A DNA stretch of 64,000 nt. Origin: an uncultured Roseobacter sp. Its GTDB lineage: Bacteria > Pseudomonadota > Alphaproteobacteria > Rhodobacterales > Rhodobacteraceae. Both the position numbers and the translations under genes were made by a program. Shown piece by piece: positions 27,893 to 36,629 of this stretch; the first letter of the stretch is position 1; each line of letters opens with the position of its first letter. The notes under the pieces were generated by a model. It was given only the letters and a program-made list of their open reading frames with translations, made no database searches and was not told the origin of the DNA. The stretch covers positions 372,001-436,000 of the forward strand of contig CANMWT010000003.1 of the NCBI GenBank assembly GCA_947501635.1, in the 5' to 3' direction.

Positions 27893-28081
27893 GCGCCACT
27901 TCCTTTTGCTGAACTGCGTTGTCTCTGTGGCGGACACTAGCGGTGGCACGGCCCTTGTCCAGTGGTGACGTCACACATCCCCGGACGGCTGCGCCCGCGG
28001 CCGCAAAAGCGCCACGCGTCGCAAACAGACGCGCATCCCGCCAAAGACTGCGGAATCATCTCCAAAACGACGGAGGACGCC

Positions 28082-28960
28082 ATGCCAGACCCTTTGACAC
28101 TCACCAACGGCAAGCTCTCTGAAGCACAGCGCGCGCAATACTGGGAAGACGGCTATATCTTTCCGCTCCAAGTCATGCCGGCCGAAGAGGCCAAAGCCCT
28201 GCGCGCCGAGCTTGAGGCGCTCGAAGCGCAGTGGCTGGACGCTGACCTGCCGCTCCCGCTCAGCACCTACAAACGCGTCAATTCCCACTGCGTCATGCCG
28301 CTTGCACACCGCATCGGCTCCGACCCGCGCATCCTCGACGCGGTCGAAGGCGTGCTGGGGCCGGACATCATGATCTACGCGGTAGAGTTCTTTATCAAAG
28401 AACCCAACACCCGCCACATCGTCTCCATGCATCAGGACCTAACCTACTGGGGCCTTGGCGCCATCGACGGGCTGGTCACCGCGTGGCTCTCGCTCTCGCC
28501 TGCCACCCCCGCCTCGGGCTGCATGAACTTCGTCAAAGGCTCCCACAAGAACGCCATCCTCGAACACGAAGACACCTTTGACGAAAACAACCTACTCTCG
28601 CGCGGACAAGAAGTGAAAGTCGACGTCGCCGAAAAAGACAAAACCCCCATCGAAATCCACCCCGGCCAGATTTCACTGCACCACGGGCTCACCATCCACG
28701 GCTCGGGCCCCAACACCACCGACGACCGCCGCATCGCGGCCGTCATCCGCTACTGCACCCCCGACATCAAACAACATGTGGCCGATGTCGACTACGCCGT
28801 TCTGGCCCGCGGCAAGGACCGCTACGGTCACTTCGAAAGCTTCCCCGCGCCCACCGAAAACTTCTCGGCCGACGCCCTCGCCCACTACGAAAAAATCCGC
28901 GCAGCCCAGGCCAAAGCCATGATGTCGGGCGCCAAAAAGCAAGGGAAACTCTACGCATGA
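28082..28960 (+). CDS. Phytanoyl-CoA dioxygenase-family (PhyH) oxygenase
   Basis: A 292-residue Fe(II)/2-oxoglutarate oxygenase. The facial triad is visible: His117 and Asp119 in SMHQDLTYWG and distal His206 in LTIHGSGPNTTDDRR, with Arg216/217 a candidate 2-oxoglutarate contact. Substrates in the family range from phytanoyl-CoA to ectoine and phosphonates. It overlaps the next gene, an HD-domain protein, by four bases (ATGA). A PhyH oxygenase followed by an HD oxygenase is the PhnY/PhnZ arrangement that hydroxylates then cleaves 2-aminoethylphosphonate; whether this pair acts on phosphonates is open. GGAGGACGCC precedes the ATG. Confidence 0.85.
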   Translation: MPDPLTLTNGKLSEAQRAQYWEDGYIFPLQVMPAEEAKALRAELEALEAQWLDADLPLPLSTYKRVNSHCVMPLAHRIGSDPRILDAVEGVLGPDIMIYAVEFFIKEPNTRHIVSMHQDLTYWGLGAIDGLVTAWLSLSPATPASGCMNFVKGSHKNAILEHEDTFDENNLLSRGQEVKVDVAEKDKTPIEIHPGQISLHHGLTIHGSGPNTTDDRRIAAVIRYCTPDIKQHVADVDYAVLARGKDRYGHFESFPAPTENFSADALAHYEKIRAAQAKAMMSGAKKQGKLYA

Positions 28961-29556
28961 AAACCCACGTCAGCTTTACCCAGATGAAAGACGGCAGCCG
29001 CGAAGACTACGCCTTCCTCACCGAACACGAAACCGAATACACCAAAGGCACCGCCGACCGCCTGCTCAAAGCACTGGTGTCGCTGGATGAAAGCCTCTCG
29101 GGCTACCAGATCACCCGACTGGGCCATTCCCTGCAATCGGCCACCCGCGCCGAACGCGACGGCGCCGACACAGACTGGATCGTCTCGGCCCTGCTGCACG
29201 ACATCGGCGATATCTTCGCCCCCTACAACCACGACGAATACGCCGCCACCATCCTGCGCCCCTTCGTGCGCGAACAATGCACATGGGTGGTGGAAAAACA
29301 CGGCGACTTCCAGCTGGTCTACTACGGCCACCACGTCGGTGCCGACCCGCACAAACGCGACGCCTACGCAGGCCACCCCTATTTCGACGACTGCGCAACC
29401 TTCTGCGAACGCTGGGACCAGTCCAGCTTTGACCCCGCTTACGACACGCTGCCCATCGAACACTTCGCCGACCGCGTGCGCGCCGTCTTTGCCCGCACCC
29501 CCTACGACCCCGCCGTGATCCGCTCCGGCGAACGCGAACCGCTGGTACGCAGCTGA
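28957..29556 (+). CDS. HD-domain protein, PhnZ/MIOX-like
   Basis: A 199-residue HD-fold protein with candidate metal ligands His57 (LGHSLQSA), His81-Asp82 (LLHDIGD), His92 (NHDEYA) and His115 (EKHGDF). The spacing resembles the mixed-valent diiron oxygenases PhnZ and myo-inositol oxygenase more than phosphodiesterases. The Tyr/Glu pair that I recall just ahead of the first His in PhnZ is not seen here (LSGYQITRLGH), so this is a different subfamily. It is translationally coupled to the PhyH gene. Oxidative cleavage of the hydroxylated product of its partner is the inferred job; phosphohydrolase activity is the alternative. Confidence 0.75.
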   Translation: MKTHVSFTQMKDGSREDYAFLTEHETEYTKGTADRLLKALVSLDESLSGYQITRLGHSLQSATRAERDGADTDWIVSALLHDIGDIFAPYNHDEYAATILRPFVREQCTWVVEKHGDFQLVYYGHHVGADPHKRDAYAGHPYFDDCATFCERWDQSSFDPAYDTLPIEHFADRVRAVFARTPYDPAVIRSGEREPLVRS

Positions 29557-29739
29557 TCGGCCTGCCGCACTGGCCACGCACTGGCCACGCGGAGGCCCGC
29601 CCCTCGAGGCCGGACATCCGCGGCCCGGCCCTGCCGGGCAGGCGCACCGATCAAAAGCCTGCGCAAACTGCGCGGCTGACCTTTCCCTTCCCACATCCAT
29701 CCGCTAGATGAACCCGGAACGCTGACAAAGGGTAAGGTC

Positions 29740-32700
29740 ATGGCGCTGGACAAGACATTCAACGCGCAAGAGGCGGAAGACCGTCTTTATGCCGCATGGG
29801 AAAAAGCAGGCTGTTTCAAAGCGGGGGCGAATGCCTCGCGCGATGAGACCTTCTCGATCATGATCCCGCCGCCCAATGTGACGGGCTCGCTGCATATGGG
29901 CCACGCCTTCAACAACACCCTGCAGGACATCCTGATCCGCTGGCATCGCATGCGCGGGTACGACACGCTCTGGCAGCCCGGCACCGACCACGCCGGCATC
30001 GCCACCCAGATGGTGACCGAACGCGAAATGGCCGCCAATCAGGAACCCTCGCGCACCGAAATGGGCCGCGAGAAATTCCTCGACCGCGTCTGGCAGCAAA
30101 AGGTCAAATCCCGCGGCACCATCATCGGGCAGCTGAAACGTCTGGGCGCCTCCTGCGACTGGTCGCGCGAGGCCTTCACCATGGGCGGCGCACCGGGCGA
30201 TCCGGACGCAGGTTCAGGCGCGCCCAACTTCCATGATGCGGTCATCAAAGTCTTTGTCGACATGTACAACAAGGGCCTGATCTACCGCGGCAAACGTCTG
30301 GTCAACTGGGACCCCCATTTCGAAACCGCGATCTCCGATCTTGAGGTCGAGAACATCGAAGTCGACGGCCACATGTGGCACTTCAAATACCCGCTGGCAG
30401 ACGGCCAGACCTATACCTACGTGGAAAAGGACGAAGACGGCAACGTCACGCTGGAAGAGACACGCGACTATATCTCCATCGCCACCACGCGACCCGAAAC
30501 CATGCTGGGCGACGGTGCGGTTGCAGTCCACCCGTCCGATGAACGCTACGCCCCCATCGTCGGCAAACTCTGCGAAATCCCCGTCGGCCCGAAAGAACAC
30601 CGCCGCCTTATTCCGATCATCACCGACGAATACCCCGACCCCGATTTCGGCTCGGGCGCGGTCAAGATCACCGGCGCGCATGACTTCAACGACTACGAAG
30701 TGGCCAAGCGCGGCGGCATCCCGCTCTATCGCCTGATGGACACCAAAGGTGCGATGCGCAACGACGGCGCACCCTATTCGCAAGCCGCCGCCATCGCCAT
30801 GGCTGTGGCCAAGGGGGAGATGACCCTGACCGAGGCCGAATGCGACGCGGTCAATCTCGTGCCGGACGACCTGCGCGGCCTCGACCGTTTCGAGGCGCGC
30901 AAAAAGGTTGTCGACCAGATCACCCGCGAAGGCCTGGCCGTGATGGTCCCTGCCACGGACCTTGACCCCGACGATGCCTTTCTGCCGGTAGAAGAGCCCT
31001 TCTTGATCCCGCTGGTTGAGTCAAAAAAGATCATGCAGCCCTTTGGGGATCGGTCCAAAGTTGTCATTGAACCCATGCTGACCGACCAGTGGTTTGTCGA
31101 CACCGCCCAGATCGTCGGCCCGGCCATCGATGCGGTGCGCAACGGCGACACGCAAATCTTCCCCGAGCAGGACAAGAAGGTTTACTTCAACTGGCTGGAA
31201 AACATCGAGCCATGGTGTATCTCCCGCCAGCTCTGGTGGGGGCATCAGATTCCGGTTTGGTTCGATCTGTCGGACAATCAGTTTTGTGCGCCAACGTTCG
31301 AAGAAGCAGCCGCTCAAACATCAGCCGACAGCGCTAACGGAGTTGTAGTGGAAGTGGATAGCCGGGAAACGGCAATAAGACTTATCGAAGAGTACGAGGG
31401 GCCAGCGACATCGTTGCCCAAACCGATTTTCAGAGACCCCGACGTCCTCGACACGTGGTTCTCCTCCGGCCTCTGGCCCATCGGCACACTGGGCTGGACC
31501 GGCGACGCCGAAGCAGACGCGGCAAACGACGCGCTGCAAAAATACTTCCCCACCTCGGTGCTCATCACCGGCTTTGACATCATCTTCTTCTGGGTCGCCC
31601 GGATGATGATGATGCAATACGCCGTGGTCGGCCAAAAGCCCTTTGATACCGTCTACGTCCACGCGCTGGTGCGCGACGAGAAGGGCAAGAAAATGTCCAA
31701 ATCCTTGGGCAACGTGCTCGACCCGCTCGACATGATCGACGAATACGGCGCGGATGCGGTGCGTTTCACGCTCACCGCAATGGCCGCCATGGGGCGCGAT
31801 CTGAAACTCTCCACCGCACGCATCGCGGGCTATCGCAACTTCGGCACCAAACTCTGGAACGCCTGCCGCTTTGCCGAAATGAACGGCGTCTTCGAAGCGC
31901 GCAGCACTATGGACGCAAACCAGACAAAAGATGGCCCGGGTATTGCTCCTTCATCCGCTGTTAACAAATGGATCATCGGCGAAACGGCAAAAGTACGCGA
32001 AGACATTGATAACGCTCTGGAAAACTACCGTTTCAACGATGCCGCCAACGCAGCCTACGCATTTGTCTGGGGAAAGGTCTGCGACTGGTACGTCGAGCTC
32101 AGCAAACCACTGTTGCAAGACGAAGCCAACGCCGCCTTCGCCGATGAAACCCGCGCGACAATGGCTTGGGTTCTGGACCAATGCATGATCCTTCTGCACC
32201 CCATCATGCCCTTCATAACCGAAGAACTCTGGGCCCAGACCGGCACCCGAACCAAGCCTCTCGTACACGCCGACTGGCCCGCCTATACCACATCAGAACT
32301 GGTGGACGCCGCCGCAGACCGCGAAGTGAACTGGGTGATCGGGCTGATTGAGGCAATCCGCTCCGCACGGGCGCAAATGCACGTGCCCGCAGGGCTCTAT
32401 GTCCCTCTGATTGTTACAGAAATTGATGCCGCGGGCCAGGCCGCCTGGGACCGCAACGAAGTCATGATCAAACGCCTCGCGCGCGTCGAAAGCCTGGAAC
32501 AGACCACAACCGTGCCCAAAGGCACAGTCTCCCTCGCGGTGCCCGGCGCCTCCATGGGCCTGCCCCTCGCTGACATCATCGACATCGCAGAGGAAAAGGC
32601 ACGACTGGAAAAAACACTGGGCAAACTCGCCAAGGAACTCGGCGGCCTGCGCGGCCGGCTGAACAACCCCAAATTTGCAGCCTCCGCCCCCGCCGAAGTT

Positions 32701-32790
32701 GTCGAGGAAACCCGCGCCAACCTCGCTCTGCGCGAAGAGGAAGAAGCAAAACTCCAAGAAGCGCTCGCCCGCCTCGCCGAACTCGAATAA
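29740..32790 (+). CDS. valS: Valyl-tRNA synthetase
   Basis: A 1,016-residue class I synthetase charging tRNA-Val. The HIGH signature is in [16 protein letters not shown], the editing domain contains [19 protein letters not shown], and the KMSKS loop is [14 protein letters not shown]. The C-terminal arm is a coiled coil ([20 protein letters not shown]) typical of ValRS. Two short stretches (near 31,270-31,420 and 31,920-32,010) use less GC-rich codons but stay in frame and fall in variable regions. Full length. Cytoplasmic and essential. A long inverted repeat follows the stop immediately. Confidence 0.97.
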   Translation: MALDKTFNAQEAEDRLYAAWEKAGCFKAGANASRDETFSIMIPPPNVTGSLHMGHAFNNTLQDILIRWHRMRGYDTLWQPGTDHAGIATQMVTEREMAANQEPSRTEMGREKFLDRVWQQKVKSRGTIIGQLKRLGASCDWSREAFTMGGAPGDPDAGSGAPNFHDAVIKVFVDMYNKGLIYRGKRLVNWDPHFETAISDLEVENIEVDGHMWHFKYPLADGQTYTYVEKDEDGNVTLEETRDYISIATTRPETMLGDGAVAVHPSDERYAPIVGKLCEIPVGPKEHRRLIPIITDEYPDPDFGSGAVKITGAHDFNDYEVAKRGGIPLYRLMDTKGAMRNDGAPYSQAAAIAMAVAKGEMTLTEAECDAVNLVPDDLRGLDRFEARKKVVDQITREGLAVMVPATDLDPDDAFLPVEEPFLIPLVESKKIMQPFGDRSKVVIEPMLTDQWFVDTAQIVGPAIDAVRNGDTQIFPEQDKKVYFNWLENIEPWCISRQLWWGHQIPVWFDLSDNQFCAPTFEEAAAQTSADSANGVVVEVDSRETAIRLIEEYEGPATSLPKPIFRDPDVLDTWFSSGLWPIGTLGWTGDAEADAANDALQKYFPTSVLITGFDIIFFWVARMMMMQYAVVGQKPFDTVYVHALVRDEKGKKMSKSLGNVLDPLDMIDEYGADAVRFTLTAMAAMGRDLKLSTARIAGYRNFGTKLWNACRFAEMNGVFEARSTMDANQTKDGPGIAPSSAVNKWIIGETAKVREDIDNALENYRFNDAANAAYAFVWGKVCDWYVELSKPLLQDEANAAFADETRATMAWVLDQCMILLHPIMPFITEELWAQTGTRTKPLVHADWPAYTTSELVDAAADREVNWVIGLIEAIRSARAQMHVPAGLYVPLIVTEIDAAGQAAWDRNEVMIKRLARVESLEQTTTVPKGTVSLAVPGASMGLPLADIIDIAEEKARLEKTLGKLAKELGGLRGRLNNPKFAASAPAEVVEETRANLALREEEEAKLQEALARLAELE

Positions 32791-32886
32791 TCCAAATGGA
32801 CCCAAATACCGCCGCCGGAGGCACAAAATCAAATCGTGCTTCAAATAATATTTTGCCTCCGGCGGCGGTATTTTTCACCATTTGGA
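32791..32886. repeat. Long inverted repeat after valS
   Basis: The arms 32804-32823 and 32854-32873 are perfect complements (AAATACCGCCGCCGGAGGCA and its reverse complement), 30 bases apart. Outer flanks also pair: TCCAAATGG at 32791-32799 with CCATTTGGA at 32878-32886. The right arm runs into TTTTT, so it may terminate valS transcripts. The core matches the element at 14060-14086, so it belongs to a dispersed family. Confidence 0.75.
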
Positions 32887-32999
32887 AACCTTTGTCGGAA
32901 ATGCTGGACGTCCGGTACAGGCTGCGGAGCCGATGACCGGACCGTTTTGAACGCTCTGCGCTTCGGCGCAGGGCGGACCACGATCTGGCCCGTGGCCTT

Positions 33000-33791
33000 T
33001 TATCTGCTGAAATTCGGGGCACGTTTTGCCAGCGTTGCGGCAACGATTTCCATCTGCTCCGCCTTGCCCAGCAGCTCCGCCTGAAGACGGGATTCGGCAT
33101 GCAAGACCTCAACTGGACTGCCCGTAGCCGCCAGGTTACACAACTGCTTTGCCGCAGAGAGGGCATTCGGCCCTTTCGAGCAGAGTTCCTGTGCAAGCGC
33201 CAGCGCGGCGGCAAGGGGATCAGCGTCGATTTCGGTCACAAGACCCCAGCGCTCGGCTTGTGCTGCTTCGATCGGGCGTGCGGTGTAGATCAGGCGGCGC
33301 ATGACATCGTCTCTGACGATACGAGGCAAGAGCACCATGCCGCCCATATCTGGCACTATGCCCCATTTCATCTCCATGACCGCACATTCGGTATTGGGGG
33401 AGGCGATACGTATATCGGCCCCCAAGGCAAGCTGAAGCCCCGCGCCAAAGACTTCTCCGTGCAAGGCCGCAATCACCGGGATCTCAAGCCGGTGCCAGAT
33501 CATCGCGACTTCCTGCCATCTGTTTGTGGTGCCGTCGCCATGGGTGCGCGGCAAAAGCAATGGTTCTGTCTCTTGGCCCAACATTTTGCCGAACCCGCCA
33601 AGATCGATCCCTGCGCAAAAGCAATCCCCTTCCCCCGACAAAACGACCACCCGGGTTTGAGTTTTGTCGATCGCTGTTCCGGCGGCGATAAGCGCATCGA
33701 TCATCTCGTCATCCATGGCGTTCTTTTTGTCGGGACGGTTGAGCCTGATATGCGTGATGCCGTCTTCTTCGGTGATGCGTAGCCGTGACAT
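33000..33791 (-). CDS. Enoyl-CoA hydratase/isomerase family protein
   Basis: A 263-residue crotonase-fold protein. It begins RITEEDGITHIRLNRPDKKNAMD, carries SGEGDCFCAGIDLGGFGKM (oxyanion-hole segment), then AALHGEVFGAGLQLALGADIRIA and KWGIVPDMGGMVLLPRIV. The reaction is probably hydration or isomerisation of an unsaturated acyl-CoA; the two active-site glutamates of classical hydratases are not both obvious, so exact reaction is open. The open frame continues left, but ATG at 33791 starts the family sequence. It is divergent from the aminotransferase gene across 112 bp. Confidence 0.85.
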   Translation of the reverse strand: MSRLRITEEDGITHIRLNRPDKKNAMDDEMIDALIAAGTAIDKTQTRVVVLSGEGDCFCAGIDLGGFGKMLGQETEPLLLPRTHGDGTTNRWQEVAMIWHRLEIPVIAALHGEVFGAGLQLALGADIRIASPNTECAVMEMKWGIVPDMGGMVLLPRIVRDDVMRRLIYTARPIEAAQAERWGLVTEIDADPLAAALALAQELCSKGPNALSAAKQLCNLAATGSPVEVLHAESRLQAELLGKAEQMEIVAATLAKRAPNFSR

Positions 33792-33903
33792 GAAAATCTC
33801 CGTTTCTTGCAACTGTAGAAAACCTGACACAGTTGCTTTTGCCAGCGAAACGTCGCGGCATTGCAGACTTGCCCAGACTGTGCCGCTTGATTTATCACGC
33901 GGT

Positions 33904-35007
33904 ATGACAGAATTCAGACTGACACAGCTCGCGCAATCCCTTCCCGCCACCGTGCCTTTTGTCGGACCAGAGACACAAGAACGCGCGCAGCGGCAAATAT
34001 TCAATGCCCGCCTCGGGGCCAACGAGAATGTGTTCGGCCCCTCCCCCAGCGCCATCCGCGCGATGGCCGAAACGCCCCAGTGGATGTACGGCGACCCCGA
34101 AAACTACGATCTGCGTCAGGCACTTGCCAAACATATCGGTGCCACGCCTGACCATATCATGATCGGCGAAGGGATCGACGGGCTTTTGGCCTATCTGGTT
34201 CGTCTGTTTGTGGCCCCGGGTGATGCCGTGGTCACATCAGACGGTGCCTACCCCACGTTTAACTACCATGTCACAGGCTTCGGCGGCGTCTTGCACAAGG
34301 TGCCTTATCGCGACGACTTCGAAGACCCCGCAGCCCTCTTTGCCAAAGCCGCAGAGGTCGGGGCAAAGCTGGTGTATCTGGCAAATCCCGACAACCCGAT
34401 GGGCAGCGCGCATCCAGGTGCGGATATCGCCAGTGCCATGGATGCTTTGCCTGCAGGCGCATTGCTTGTTCTGGACGAAGCCTACATCGAATGCGCGCCT
34501 GAAGGCACCGCGCTGCCGCTGGGGTTTGACGATCCGAGGGTCATCCGGCTGCGCACTTTCTCAAAGGCCTATGGCCTGGCGGGCGCACGCGTCGGCTACG
34601 CGCTTGGCGCACCGGAACTGATCTGCGCCTTTAACAAGGTACGCAACCATTTCGGAATGAACCGATCTGCACAGGAAGGGGCGCTTGCGGCACTGGCGGA
34701 TCAGACCTGGCTGCGTTCGGTTCTGGCGCGCATCGCCTCGTCTCGCCTGCGGATCGAAAAGATCGCGCGCACATGCGGGCTGAAGCCGCTGAAATCCGCG
34801 ACAAACTTCGTGGCCATCGATTGCGGGCGCGATGGGGCCTTTGCCAAGCGCGTTCTGGACGGCGTTGTGGCGGAAGGCGTCTTTGTCAGAATGCCATTTG
34901 TGGCCCCGCAAAACCGCTGCATCCGGGTCAGTTGCGGCACTCCGGCGGATCTGGACTTTTTTGCCGAAGTCCTGCCACAGGCCTTGCGCGCTGCAGAAAA
35001 AAGCTGA
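33904..35007 (+). CDS. PLP-dependent class I/II aminotransferase, HisC-like
   Basis: A 367-residue fold-type I aminotransferase close in pattern to histidinol-phosphate aminotransferase. Visible: NARLGANENVFGPSPSAIRAM at the N terminus, MIGEGIDGLLAYLVRLF, VYLANPDNPMG, LLVLDEAYIECAP and the PLP lysine in RTFSKAYGLAGARVGYALG, plus a late RVSCGTP for substrate carboxylate. No his genes are near, so a general amino acid role is as likely as histidine synthesis. The frame is open upstream through the enoyl-CoA hydratase region; that part is shadow. ATG at 33904 fits family length. Confidence 0.85.
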   Translation: MTEFRLTQLAQSLPATVPFVGPETQERAQRQIFNARLGANENVFGPSPSAIRAMAETPQWMYGDPENYDLRQALAKHIGATPDHIMIGEGIDGLLAYLVRLFVAPGDAVVTSDGAYPTFNYHVTGFGGVLHKVPYRDDFEDPAALFAKAAEVGAKLVYLANPDNPMGSAHPGADIASAMDALPAGALLVLDEAYIECAPEGTALPLGFDDPRVIRLRTFSKAYGLAGARVGYALGAPELICAFNKVRNHFGMNRSAQEGALAALADQTWLRSVLARIASSRLRIEKIARTCGLKPLKSATNFVAIDCGRDGAFAKRVLDGVVAEGVFVRMPFVAPQNRCIRVSCGTPADLDFFAEVLPQALRAAEKS

Positions 35008-35062
35008 CGGCGCGCGACCGCGCTCTATAGTGTTTACAAGAAGTGGTCGTACGAGGTGTGAT

Positions 35063-35281
35063 ATGGAAAATCACAAACTTGGAAGCGCGCCCAATTTCAC
35101 CGGCGCCTGTATCGTGATGTTTGGCGTGAACCTCGCCTGGATTATGCTGGTTCTCTTCGCAGTCTATGGTCTGGTTGCCGCCGTGTTTATCGGCCTTGTG
35201 GTCAACCACTGGCTGAACTGGCTGGAACACCGCAAACGCCTGACAGATCAGCGCTATGCCGAGGTACCTGTCCAAGACTAG
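35063..35281 (+). CDS. Small two-helix membrane protein
   Basis: A 72-residue protein with two adjacent hydrophobic helices (ACIVMFGVNLAWIMLVLFAVYGLVAA as a long span, then VFIGLVVNHWL) and a polar C terminus (EHRKRLTDQRYAEVPVQD). The ATG has GAGGTGTGAT upstream. It follows the aminotransferase by 55 bp. Its stop codon overlaps the stop of the opposite-strand aminotransferase gene by three bases. No family recognised. Confidence 0.65.
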   Translation: MENHKLGSAPNFTGACIVMFGVNLAWIMLVLFAVYGLVAAVFIGLVVNHWLNWLEHRKRLTDQRYAEVPVQD

Positions 35282-36486
35282 GTCTGCGCGATCACCTCTG
35301 CTGCGGCCTCCAACGCCCCTTTTCCATGGGCGATACCAAGCGATGTAAGGCCCGCTTCGATACCACCCAGCATGCCCATCACCATATGCCCGTTGACCTG
35401 CCCCATGTGGCCAAGGCGGAAAAACCCGTGCCATGCAGGATCGCCCGGCGGGGCCATGCCCAGACCGATGCCCAGCGTCAACCCGATCTCATGCTCGGTC
35501 CATTCTCTCAGCGCAGTCGCCTGCGGACTGTCAAGGCACAGCGACGTGACCGCGTGACTGCGATGCTGCGGGTCGGCCACATTCAGGCGCAGGCTGCCGG
35601 TGCTGGCCCAGACATCACAGGCCGCCCACACGGCGCGGGCGAGAATGGCGTGGCGCTGCCAGACATTCTCCAGACCCTCCGCGCGCAGCAGATCAAGCGC
35701 CTTGCGCAAGCCGTAGACATGATGCGTGGGCGCCGTTCCGTTCCAGTATTGGTAAAACAGTTCCGGTTCGGCCCGCGGCGTCCAGTCCCAGTACCGGCTG
35801 ACGCGCGACATTTCCTGCCGGCGGGCGGCGGCCTTGTCATTGAAGAAAACGAACCCCATCCCCGGCGGCACCATCAGACCCTTCTGGCAGCCCGCGACCA
35901 TGACATCGACGCCCCAGGCATCCATTTCAAAGACGTCACAGGCCAGCGATGCGATACAATCGACCATCAACAGCGCCGGATGCTGCGCGGCATCCATGGC
36001 CGCCCGCAGGGCCGCGATGTCATTGCGCACCGAGGTTGAGGTATCGACATGCACCACAAGCACCGCCTTGATGCGATGCGCTGTGTCCGCGCGCAAGGCG
36101 TCCGCCACCCGTGCCGGATCAACCGCAGAGCAGGAGCCAAAGTCGATGATCTCCGGCACCGCCCCCAACCCCACTGCCATATCTGCCCAGTCGCGGCCAA
36201 AGCTGCCGTTTGAGGGTACCAAAACCCTGTCTTCAGGACCGACCACATTGGCCAATGCCGCTTCCCACATGGCATGTCCATTGCCGATGTAAAGCGCCAC
36301 GTTATGCTCTGTGCGCGCCACACGGCACAAATCCGCCACCAGCCCTGGCATCATTTGCGGCAAGGCGCCGGCATAGATGTTGGGCGCAGCTCGGTGCATC
36401 GCCTGCAACACCGCATCAGGAATGACGGAGGGCCCCGGTATGGCAAGATATGCACGTCCTGCGGACAAATTGGTCTTTTGGGTCAC
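35278..36486 (-). CDS. Class V aminotransferase, alanine/serine-glyoxylate type
   Basis: A 402-residue fold-type I enzyme of the class V group. It shows YLAIPGPSVIPDAVLQAMHR at the N terminus, YIGNGHAMWEAALANVV, LLMVDCIASLACDVFEMD and the PLP lysine in VMVAGCQKGLMVPPGMGFV, with EIGLTLGIGLG and FFRLGHMGQVNG near the C terminus. Relatives include serine-glyoxylate, alanine-glyoxylate and pyridoxamine-pyruvate aminotransferases; the exact amino donor cannot be chosen. The best start is GTG at 36486, seven bases after AAAGGACAG; an ATG 30 codons earlier lacks such a site. Confidence 0.85.
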   Translation of the reverse strand: MTQKTNLSAGRAYLAIPGPSVIPDAVLQAMHRAAPNIYAGALPQMMPGLVADLCRVARTEHNVALYIGNGHAMWEAALANVVGPEDRVLVPSNGSFGRDWADMAVGLGAVPEIIDFGSCSAVDPARVADALRADTAHRIKAVLVVHVDTSTSVRNDIAALRAAMDAAQHPALLMVDCIASLACDVFEMDAWGVDVMVAGCQKGLMVPPGMGFVFFNDKAAARRQEMSRVSRYWDWTPRAEPELFYQYWNGTAPTHHVYGLRKALDLLRAEGLENVWQRHAILARAVWAACDVWASTGSLRLNVADPQHRSHAVTSLCLDSPQATALREWTEHEIGLTLGIGLGMAPPGDPAWHGFFRLGHMGQVNGHMVMGMLGGIEAGLTSLGIAHGKGALEAAAEVIAQT

Positions 36487-36629
36487 AAAGTCTGTCCTTT
36501 TGTTTCTGCGCAACACTAGCGTGCAGAAAAAGATCGTCAATTGGCAGCGCGCTTGCGCTCCTGTAGCCTTACCCATAGAGGACCAGTCGCGTGGCTGGCG
36601 TGTGCCCCGCAGGTAGCAAAAGGCGAAAC

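Noticed and set aside
31260-32010. Codon-poor stretches in valS as insertion or foreign DNA
   Set aside because: They keep the frame and fall in variable parts of the synthetase; a change of base use alone is not proof.
33664-33903. Left extension of the aminotransferase frame over the enoyl-CoA hydratase
   Set aside because: It reads antisense to the hydratase and adds residues not seen in the family; ATG at 33904 fits.
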